Assembly: GCA_009885415.1 (NCBI GenBank)
Contig: VFKU01000801.1
Location: 1-5,150 of the forward strand
DNA from: Rhodothermota bacterium
GTDB taxonomy: Bacteria; Hydrogenedentota; Hydrogenedentia; Hydrogenedentales; GCA-2746185
Direction of reading: 5' to 3'
Length of the DNA stretch: 5,150 bases
Shown: positions 1 to 4,997 of the stretch, one piece after another
Position numbering within the stretch: position 1 is the first letter of the stretch
Layout: every line of letters begins with the position of its first letter
Position numbers and translations under genes: made by a program
Notes under the pieces: model-generated
Told to the model about the DNA's origin: nothing
The model's database searches: none
Seen by the model: only the letters and a program-made list of their open reading frames with translations

Positions 1-27
1 CAGCGATTCCTGGCCGGATGTCGGGTT

Positions 28-48
28 CCGCAACCCGAAGCGGTCATT
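28..48 (+). repeat. Short intergenic repeat, copy 1
   Basis: The 21 bases read CCGCAACCC, two variable bases, then AGCGGTCATT, and recur at 558-578 with 19 of 21 identical. This copy can also form a hairpin with bases just to its left: CGGGTT (22-27) pairs with AACCCG (32-37) around a 4-base loop. It lies about 100 bases upstream of the secreted-protein gene that starts at 147. Two copies in about 550 bases suggest a dispersed intergenic element, but other copies would lie outside the window. The rest of 1-146 shows no convincing gene; frames open at the left edge close by about position 81. Confidence 0.5.
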
Positions 49-146
49 CACGGTGTAGGCTGACTCTCAGTTCCAGCTGACAGGTAGTCCGCCTGCCGAC
101 ACCGTGGCGGGAGTAGCGAAGGGGCTAGAAACCGACGGAGGGATAG

Positions 147-521
147 ATGCGGTTCATCTTGACATTGTCGCTCGTGCTTGCAGCCGCCCCGGCTTGGGCG
201 CAATGGGTGAAGGTGAACGACACGGAAAATGCCATTCATTACATTGACTCAAGGACGATCAGTAAGCAAGGTCAGATGCGCAAGGTCTGGGTAACTCAAT
301 ATCTGAAGGAACGAAGCCAAGACGGCGAGATTTCAAGGCGCGCGTTTCTGGAATACGACTGCATGGGAGCGAGATTCCGGATTCTCTCTGTTTCCAAAGC
401 ATCCGAGGCGATGTCACAGGCGAAGTATCGTTTGTCCCTAGCGAATACGTCTCAGGCTGGGCGGCAGACCCCGCCAAGCATTCCTGCCGTAGCCGTCCAA
501 GGAATCGTCTGCGCCCCCTGA
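147..521 (+). CDS. Small secreted protein, surface-adhesin protein E-like
   Basis: This encodes a 124-residue protein with a classical Sec signal peptide: a short positive start, a hydrophobic core at residues 3-15, and an AWA-QW cleavage site after about residue 18. The mature part of about 106 residues begins WVKVNDTENAIHYID, continues with a KVWVTQYLKER strand-like segment and RRAFLEYDC, and ends GIVCAP. That layout matches the small domain known from surface-adhesin protein E, which is common in Betaproteobacteria as a stand-alone exported protein of unknown role. The only two cysteines in the mature protein (C72, C122) could form a disulfide in the periplasm. GGAGGG at 137-142, four bases before the ATG, supports the start. 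No lipobox is seen, so it is probably periplasmic or secreted rather than a lipoprotein. It has no close operon partner: the next gene starts 186 bases on. The family call rests on pattern memory, and the function is unknown. Confidence 0.75.
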   Translation: MRFILTLSLVLAAAPAWAQWVKVNDTENAIHYIDSRTISKQGQMRKVWVTQYLKERSQDGEISRRAFLEYDCMGARFRILSVSKASEAMSQAKYRLSLANTSQAGRQTPPSIPAVAVQGIVCAP

Positions 522-557
522 CCTTTTCGATCTGAGATTGATGACGATTCCGAACGA

Positions 558-578
558 CCGCAACCCATAGCGGTCATT
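558..578 (+). repeat. Short intergenic repeat, copy 2 (hairpin)
   Basis: This is the second copy of the 28-48 element, differing only at the two central bases. Here GACCGC (556-561) and GCGGTC (570-575) form a perfect 6-bp stem with an 8-base loop, so the transcript or single strand could fold. It starts 36 bases after the stop of the secreted-protein gene. No T-run follows, so it is a poor candidate for an intrinsic terminator. The remainder of 522-707 has no convincing gene: the frame 571-711 is open but has no ATG, GTG or TTG start. Confidence 0.5.
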
Positions 579-707
579 ACCGCTGGCCGTCATTTGCGAA
601 ACCCGCGCTCGCCTCAACGCAGTTTTCCAAGACGGCGAGTATGTCGTCCTTCGCAGCGAGGGCAGGATTACAATTTCTTTTTGTCATGAACCTTCCCGGT
701 CGAATAG

Positions 708-1496
708 ATGAAACTCGACGTGACCTATCGCCGTACTGCTTCTGGTGAGGCGGCGTTACGCAGTGTGGATGACGCCATTCCCGTTGACTATCGGCGTATT
801 CTTTGCCTAATTGATGGAGACACGCACCCCAACATCGTTCGGGGTCGCCTGCGTCAGTATTCCGACGCGCTGATTGCGGATTGGCTGGCAGAGTTGGAAG
901 AGATTGGATTTATAGAATCCACGGGCGCGAGCGACGCCTTTGACCTGGACTTCAATTCGCTGGCAAACGAGGGTCCGTCAATCGCAGCACTTGGCAAAAT
1001 TCCAGATGAACAGCGGCGGATCGAGGATGAAGCGAGAGCCGTAGATATAGCCCTAAAAGACAAGGGCGCGTACTTGGCGACGGCGAGATTGAAAAATCGA
1101 GAGACGCTGTCAAAGGATCCGACACAGATCGTCATCCTCCTTGTGGAAGATGATCCGGACCAGGCGGCACTTGGTGACCTGCGGGTCAGCATGGCTGGCT
1201 ACCGTGTAAGGGTCGCCCGCAGTTGTCGGGAAATGGTCATGGACTTGGAATCCCAGCCTCTTGCGGACCTTGTTCTTCTAGATGTCATGCTGCCTGACGG
1301 TAATGGTTTCGGAATCCTTGCGTGCATGAGAACGGACCCGCGGCTGTCATTGCTGCCGGTGGTCATGCTTACCGCATTGACCAGTGCCGAGGATATTCAA
1401 CGCGGTTTGGATCTTGGCGCTGACGGCTACATAACAAAGCCCTATAGCAAAGATATTCTGACTAGTACGATCCGCCAAGTGTTGCGGCAAGCGTAA
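708..1496 (+). CDS. Response regulator with C-terminal receiver domain
   Basis: This 262-residue cytoplasmic protein has its receiver (REC) domain at the C-terminus, about residues 140-262. The acidic pocket is E147-D148-D149, the phospho-acceptor is D192 in LLDVMLPDG, the switch Thr is T222 in VVMLTAL, and the conserved Lys is K244 in YITKPYS, so all residues needed for phosphorylation are present. Residues 1-75 form a different region. Residues 25-72 (DYRRILCLIDGDTH to LAELEEIGFIES) look like a small helical or winged-helix fold, joined to REC by an acidic, Ala-rich linker (about 80-135). No GGDEF, EAL, histidine kinase or classical C-terminal DNA-binding domain is present. The N-terminal region may bind DNA or a partner, but this is inference. 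TAG lies directly upstream in frame, so 708 is the earliest possible start, yet no clear Shine-Dalgarno precedes it. No kinase gene is adjacent in the window. Codon use (ATT, TTG, CTA, AAA) is looser than in the genes to the right. Confidence 0.9.
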   Translation: MKLDVTYRRTASGEAALRSVDDAIPVDYRRILCLIDGDTHPNIVRGRLRQYSDALIADWLAELEEIGFIESTGASDAFDLDFNSLANEGPSIAALGKIPDEQRRIEDEARAVDIALKDKGAYLATARLKNRETLSKDPTQIVILLVEDDPDQAALGDLRVSMAGYRVRVARSCREMVMDLESQPLADLVLLDVMLPDGNGFGILACMRTDPRLSLLPVVMLTALTSAEDIQRGLDLGADGYITKPYSKDILTSTIRQVLRQA

Positions 1497-1501
1497 GAGG
1501 A
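1496..1501 (+). promoter_or_regulatory. Ribosome binding site of the PEP-CTERM-like small ORF
   Basis: AGAGGA lies five bases before the ATG at 1507 and overlaps the last base of the response regulator stop codon. The placement is near ideal and favours real translation of the 30-codon frame, perhaps coupled to termination of the upstream gene. Confidence 0.5.
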
Positions 1502-1506
1502 CTTGC

Positions 1507-1599
1507 ATGAGGCAACCTAAAACCTACGCGATGCTGCTCGCTGGTCTTGGTTTGCTCGGATTCGCTGCACGTCGCAGGAAACTGAAGGAAGCTGCTTAG
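1507..1599 (+). CDS. 30-aa microprotein: orphan PEP-CTERM-like sorting signal
   Basis: The frame encodes 30 residues: MRQP, then KTYAMLLAGLGLLGF, then AARRRKLKEAA. Betaproteobacterial PEP-CTERM tails have a Pro-Glu-Pro motif, an S/A-T-Y-A-L/M stretch, a membrane segment rich in Leu, Ala and Gly, and a closing Arg cluster. Everything from KTYAM to RRRK fits that pattern closely, but the PEP motif has decayed to QPK. In exported PEP-CTERM proteins this tail follows a signal peptide and a long mature domain and is handled by exosortase. Here there is neither: the frame upstream is open only back to 1462, overlaps the response regulator, and encodes nothing like a PEP-CTERM protein. A good ribosome binding site lies at 1496-1501, ten bases after the response regulator stop, so co-transcription is likely. 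It may be a genuine single-span membrane microprotein or the surviving tail of a deleted PEP-CTERM gene. The homology is clear by eye; that it is a functional gene is uncertain. Confidence 0.5.
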   Translation: MRQPKTYAMLLAGLGLLGFAARRRKLKEAA

Positions 1600-1619
1600 T
1601 CTCTCTTCGGCATCGGGGC

Positions 1620-1649
1620 CGGCGACCTGAGGGGGGCGGTGAGTCGCCG
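1620..1649. terminator. Weak hairpin between convergent genes
   Basis: CGGCGAC (1620-1626) and GTCGCCG (1643-1649) form a 7-bp perfect stem around a 16-base G-rich loop. It sits exactly between the small plus-strand ORF ending at 1599 and the minus-strand MFS gene ending at 1650, where a shared terminator is expected. There is no T-run on either side, so if it ends transcription it is not a classical intrinsic terminator. Confidence 0.25.
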
Positions 1650-2864
1650 TTACTCCGCTGCAACAGGCAAGGACGCCGCGCTTGCATCCCGCGCGAGATC
1701 GCTCGACGGTAGCAGCAGCGCCACCGCCGTGCTGACCGTGGCGACGCCGGCGAGGCCGAGGAAGAAAAAATCGAGACTTCCGGTCGTCTCGCGGACCCAG
1801 GCCATCGCCAGGATGGCGAGCGGTGCGGCACCGAAGGCCACGACGAACTTCGCGCCGAAGCCGAGGCCGTGGTAGCGGCTCGGCGTGTAGCGCGCGATCA
1901 GTATGTTCTCGACCGGCCCCGAGGCCGACGAGAACACCGCCGACAAGATCGCGCCTGCGAGTGCCAGCCAGACGTCGCCCGCCGCCAGCGCCAGCATGGC
2001 TCCGATCTGCAGGGCCGAAGCGACGACGTACGTCGTCTTGAGCGGATAGCGGTCGATGATGCGCCTGCCGAGAGCGTACTGCGTCAGGCCGGAGACGACG
2101 TAGATCATGGAGGCGGCGAGGCCGAGCAGCAGAACGTTTGGGACGTGCTTCTCGAACACCAGCGCCGCGCCGAACATGACCGCCTGCCAGAGCACGCCTC
2201 CCAGCGCCATGGTGACGGAAAGCACCGAGAAGACGCGCCAGAACTCGCGCCTGCCCGGCTGAACGCCTGCTCGCGCGGGCATCGGCCGGTCGCCGACGCG
2301 GCGGCGGACGAGGTCGACCCAGAGCATCAGTCCGAGAGTGATGCAGACGATGCCGGGAGCGATAAAGGCCGCGCGCCACGAGGCGAGCGTGATCAGCACA
2401 GCCGGCACGACGCCATAGAGCGCGAGGCCGGCCGACCCCCACAGGCCGTTCACGCCCATCGCATGACCCTGCTCCCTGGCGGTGCGGATGATCCAGCCGA
2501 TGCCGCACGAATGGTAGATCGCGCCGAAAACGCCGATGCCGCAGAGGCCGGCCGACAGCAGCCAGGCGTCGCCTGCCGGCACCAGGCCACATGCGATCGA
2601 GGAGAGGCCGAGCCCGAGGAACATCAGCACCATCATGGCGGGCGCGCCGAAGCGGTCGGACGCCCAGCCCGCTGGCAGCGACATGACGCCGAGCAGAACG
2701 GTGGCGGGCGCATACAGGGCAAGCAATTGCTCGGCCGGCAGCTTCCATTCGACCGCGAGCGTCAGCACGATGACGGCGTAGAACGCCGTCATCATGTGCA
2801 TCAGGGCATGGCCCGTCGATGAGTAGATGAGGACGCGGCGGGCGACGCCCGGATCGAGGTTCAT
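1650..2864 (-). CDS. MFS transporter, fosmidomycin-resistance-like type
   Basis: This encodes a 404-residue inner-membrane protein, the normal length for a 12-helix major facilitator. Long hydrophobic segments alternate with short charged loops, and the central cytoplasmic loop is about residues 185-208 (VRRRVGDRPMPARAGVQPGR). The MFS signature between helices 2 and 3 is clear as PAGWASDRFG (64-73), and a weaker second copy, GRRIIDRYP, lies at 266-274 in the second half. The early GHALMHMM (18-25) and the IYHSCGIGWIIR segment (116-127) resemble transporters of the fosmidomycin-resistance (Fsr) type, so either uptake or efflux is possible. It is the last gene of a probable three-gene operon. 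Its ATG overlaps the oxidase stop as ATGA, and a GGAG lies ten bases upstream inside the oxidase gene, which points to translational coupling. From context it probably moves the hydroxy acid, or the oxo acid derived from it, that the operon enzymes handle; the substrate is not readable from sequence. Confidence 0.88.
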   Translation of the reverse strand: MNLDPGVARRVLIYSSTGHALMHMMTAFYAVIVLTLAVEWKLPAEQLLALYAPATVLLGVMSLPAGWASDRFGAPAMMVLMFLGLGLSSIACGLVPAGDAWLLSAGLCGIGVFGAIYHSCGIGWIIRTAREQGHAMGVNGLWGSAGLALYGVVPAVLITLASWRAAFIAPGIVCITLGLMLWVDLVRRRVGDRPMPARAGVQPGRREFWRVFSVLSVTMALGGVLWQAVMFGAALVFEKHVPNVLLLGLAASMIYVVSGLTQYALGRRIIDRYPLKTTYVVASALQIGAMLALAAGDVWLALAGAILSAVFSSASGPVENILIARYTPSRYHGLGFGAKFVVAFGAAPLAILAMAWVRETTGSLDFFFLGLAGVATVSTAVALLLPSSDLARDASAASLPVAAE

Positions 2865-4051
2865 GGCGCGGCCGCTCCGTCTGGAAGCGCCTTCGCGAGC
2901 GCGCCAAGAAGGTCAGCGGACGCCAGATCGGCGATGCCGGTTGCGCCCAGCAAGGCGAGGTCGCGGTCGACCTCGGCCTTGAGCAGCTGCAGCGCATGCG
3001 CCACCCCGGCCTCGCCGCCGAGCGCCGCGCCATAAAGAAACGGCCGGCCGCACAGCACGAGCTGCGCGCCGAGCGCAAGACCCTTGAGAATGTCGCCGCC
3101 GCGTCGAAACCCGCTGTCGGCGATGACGGTGAGCCGGCCGCCGGCGGCGGCGACGATCTCCGGCAGCACTTCGACCGGCGCGGCCGCGCCGTCGAGCTGG
3201 CGCCCGCCATGATTCGACACCACCACCCCATCGAGCCCGCACGCGACGGCTTCGCGCGCGTCGGCTTCGTGCAGCACGCCCTTGATGAGCAGCGGCAGCC
3301 GCCACTCTTCGCGCAGCCAGCGCATGAACGCCCAGTCGATGGTCGCGCCACCGGCGCGCAAATCGGCGTTCTGCGCAGCCAGGATGCTCGGCCGGTCGTG
3401 CGCGGCTGAATTCTCCAGCCGCGGCACGCCGGTGGCAGCGAGCGTACGCAGGAGCACACCAGTGAGCCAGCGCGGATGGAGAAGCCCGTCGGCGATCACC
3501 CGCGGCGTCACGTGCAGCGGCAGCGTGAAGCCGGAGCGCAGGTTGTTCTCACGGTTGGCGCCGACCGGCACATCAATGGTGACCAGCAGCGCCTGGAATC
3601 CGGCGGCGGCCGCCCGCGCCACGAAGCGGACGGCGCGTTCCCGGTCGGCCGGCAGGTACGCCTGCAACCACTTGACGCTGTCGCACGACCGCGCCACCGC
3701 CTCCATCGGCACCGTCGACATGTTCGACAGCACGTACGGCACGTTCATGCGCGCGGCCGCCCGCGCCATTGCGATGTCGGCCTCGAAGCGCGCGATACCG
3801 GCAATTCCCATCGGTGCGATGCCAAACGGGCTGGCGAAACGATGGCCGAACACGGTCACGTCCTGGCCGCGCCCGGCGATGTCGACCAGGCCGCGCGGCT
3901 TGAAGCGCAGGCGATCGAGCGCCGCGCGGTTGTTGTCGCGCGTGCGGTCGTCCTGCGCGCCGCCGGAAATGAAGCCGAACACTCCCGCAGGCAGGCGGCG
4001 CTTGGCCATCCGCTCGAGGTCGAACACATTTAGCGCGCGTTCGAAGCTCAT
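2861..4051 (-). CDS. FMN-dependent alpha-hydroxy-acid oxidase/dehydrogenase
   Basis: This 396-residue TIM-barrel flavoenzyme belongs to the glycolate oxidase, L-lactate dehydrogenase (LldD) and mandelate dehydrogenase family. It oxidises an L-2-hydroxy acid to the 2-oxo acid with FMN. Visible motifs are FISGGAQDD (27-35), SPFGIAPMG (74-82, FMN loop), LQAYL with the active-site Tyr Y132, TIDVPVGANRENNLR with D160 and R167, LLIKGVL with flavin-contacting K257, VSNHGGRQLD with catalytic base H281 and substrate-binding R284, and ADSGFRRGGD (311-320) plus GRPFLYG (335-341) for the FMN phosphate. The first substrate-binding Tyr of the family (Tyr24 in spinach glycolate oxidase) is Phe here (F27). 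Residues about 178-225 form the variable loop-4 region. In membrane-bound mandelate and lactate dehydrogenases this loop contacts the membrane, so electrons may go to quinone rather than O2. GGGAG lies six bases before the ATG. The gene sits between the RraA-type gene (60-base gap) and the MFS gene (4-base overlap). Family is certain; substrate is unknown. Confidence 0.93.
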   Translation of the reverse strand: MSFERALNVFDLERMAKRRLPAGVFGFISGGAQDDRTRDNNRAALDRLRFKPRGLVDIAGRGQDVTVFGHRFASPFGIAPMGIAGIARFEADIAMARAAARMNVPYVLSNMSTVPMEAVARSCDSVKWLQAYLPADRERAVRFVARAAAAGFQALLVTIDVPVGANRENNLRSGFTLPLHVTPRVIADGLLHPRWLTGVLLRTLAATGVPRLENSAAHDRPSILAAQNADLRAGGATIDWAFMRWLREEWRLPLLIKGVLHEADAREAVACGLDGVVVSNHGGRQLDGAAAPVEVLPEIVAAAGGRLTVIADSGFRRGGDILKGLALGAQLVLCGRPFLYGAALGGEAGVAHALQLLKAEVDRDLALLGATGIADLASADLLGALAKALPDGAAAP

Positions 4052-4061
4052 CGCACGCTCC

Positions 4062-4075
4062 CGGCAGGCCTGCCG
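4062..4075. repeat. 14-bp perfect palindrome upstream of oxidase gene
   Basis: CGGCAGGCCTGCCG reads identically on both strands. It lies in the 60-base gap between the RraA-type gene and the oxidase gene and touches the oxidase Shine-Dalgarno (minus-strand GGGAG at 4062-4058). In the mRNA it could form a 5-bp GC-rich stem with a GGCC loop just before the ribosome site. It could alternatively be a dimer binding site, or chance in GC-rich DNA. Confidence 0.35.
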
Positions 4076-4111
4076 CCGCCCGTTGCCGCCAGCCAGGCCA
4101 TCGAGCCCACT

Positions 4112-4801
4112 CTAGTCGAGGTAGCGCACGCCGCCGCGCGCCCGGGTTTCGGCCTCGTTCCAGAACTGCATCGAGCTCGCGCGACGCACCGCGGCGTCGA
4201 GCGCGACCTCCTTCTTGCGCACCTCGGCCAGGCGCGCGGCGACCGTACCGGCGTCGGCGCGCGGCACCACCACCACGCCGTCGCGGTCGCCGACGACGAT
4301 GTCGCCGGGGTCGACGGCGATGCCGCCGCACGAGACCCGCGTGTTGATCTCGCCGGGCCCGTGCTTGAAGCCGGAATTGGGCGCGAGCCCACGCGCGAAC
4401 ACCGGAATGCCGACCTGGAGCAGGCCGACGATGTCGCGCACCAGACCGTCGCAGACGATGCCGGCCACTCCGACCTTTTTCGCCCACATCGCCCAGCGGT
4501 CGCCGATCACCGCGGCGGTCTGGTCGTTCCTTGCGGCGATGACGATCACATCGCCCTTCTTCGCGAAGTCCAGCGCCGCCATTGCCGCCAGGTTGTCGGT
4601 GGGCGAGCAGTAGCAGGTGAGCGCCGGCCCGCATACCGTCATCGACGGGTCGATCGGCTTGATGCGGTAGTCCAGGCAGCCCTGGCCGTTGTGCGCATCG
4701 GTGACGAAGCCGGTAGGCGCGCCGCGATAGGCGCGCAGCAGTTGCGCCGCGGGACGCTCGAAGTTGCGACGGATGGTCAGGGCAACAGGTTCGCCGATCA
4801 T
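4112..4801 (-). CDS. RraA-family aldolase / oxo-acid decarboxylase
   Basis: This encodes a 229-residue protein of the RraA / 4-hydroxy-4-methyl-2-oxoglutarate (HMG/CHA) aldolase family, of typical length. Known members cleave 4-hydroxy-2-oxo acids to pyruvate plus a second carbonyl compound, or decarboxylate oxaloacetate, using a divalent metal. The catalytic pattern of competent members, Asp, twenty residues, then Arg-Asp, is met exactly: D101, then R122-D123 within VCDGLVRD. Other family marks are TDAHNGQG (34-41), KKGDVIVI (81-88), GVAGIVCDG (111-119) and GDRDGVVVVP (171-180). Such motifs separate it from the ribonuclease E inhibitor function of E. coli RraA, so an enzymatic role is favoured. 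The ATG is preceded on the minus strand by GGAG with a 7-base gap. It is the first gene of the leftward operon with the hydroxy-acid oxidase and MFS genes, and its promoter should lie in 4802-4997. The exact substrate cannot be told. Confidence 0.88.
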   Translation of the reverse strand: MIGEPVALTIRRNFERPAAQLLRAYRGAPTGFVTDAHNGQGCLDYRIKPIDPSMTVCGPALTCYCSPTDNLAAMAALDFAKKGDVIVIAARNDQTAAVIGDRWAMWAKKVGVAGIVCDGLVRDIVGLLQVGIPVFARGLAPNSGFKHGPGEINTRVSCGGIAVDPGDIVVGDRDGVVVVPRADAGTVAARLAEVRKKEVALDAAVRRASSMQFWNEAETRARGGVRYLD

Positions 4802-4997
4802 GGAGAGGCTCCGATACGGGGGGGTGGAATCAATGCATATCTTCCCTTATTTTTTACCAATAGCGACTCGCGAGACGACATATGCCCCATTGTGCGCCGT
4901 CAAGCCATGACCGGGAAGCCGGAGAATAAACAGATCGTGCGGCGCCTTGCGGCGGCTAGAATTCCGCTGTTGCAACGGGAAGCCCAGGGAGGAGCCA
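4802..4997. promoter_or_regulatory. Divergent promoter region
   Basis: These 196 bases separate two divergent genes, so both promoters should lie here. An AT-rich core at 4829-4862, unlike the surrounding DNA, suits the leftward operon. On the minus strand TTGGTA (4860-4855) is a possible -35, but its -10 partner (TGCATT at 4837-4832, 17-base gap) is weak. For the rightward gene, TAGAAT at 4957-4962 matches the -10 consensus at five of six bases, without a good -35, which hints at an activator. Possible operator symmetry is seen in CTCGCGAG (4867-4874), GCGG-N8-CCGC around the TAGAAT box (4952-4967) and GTTGCAAC (4969-4976). The location is well supported; the individual boxes are not. Confidence 0.5.
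4986..4992 (+). promoter_or_regulatory. Strong ribosome binding site of the receptor gene
   Basis: AGGGAGG lies five bases before the ATG at 4998. It is close to the full anti-16S complement and fixes the start of the partial receptor gene. Confidence 0.7.

Noticed and set aside
21..38. A tRNA T-arm-like sequence (CGGG TTCCGCAA CCCG)
   Set aside because: The loop has eight bases rather than seven, lacks the conserved TTCRA pattern, and no acceptor stem or CCA follows.
317..639. 13-bp exact direct repeat CCAAGACGGCGAG at 317-329 and 627-639
   Set aside because: One copy is in a coding region and the other in an intergenic one, flanking sequences do not match, and one such match in a window this size is plausible by chance.
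571..711. An open frame whose TGA overlaps the response regulator ATG as ATGA
   Set aside because: It contains no ATG, GTG or TTG start, follows a stop at 568-570, has no recognisable product and covers the repeat, so the overlap is probably chance.
1869..2822. A 317-codon open frame on the plus strand opposite the MFS gene
   Set aside because: Its translation is rich in Arg, Gln, His and Asp with no domain, which is typical of an antisense shadow of a GC-rich membrane protein gene.
1462..3459. A 665-codon open frame on the minus strand
   Set aside because: It is a shadow frame over the MFS and oxidase genes caused by high GC. Its translation is an Arg/Ala/Pro-rich low-complexity string without domains, while the overlapping frames give clear protein families.
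3573..4634. A long minus-strand open frame across the RraA-type and oxidase genes
   Set aside because: It is out of frame with two well-recognised enzymes and encodes an Arg/Gly/Ala-rich sequence with no recognisable motif.
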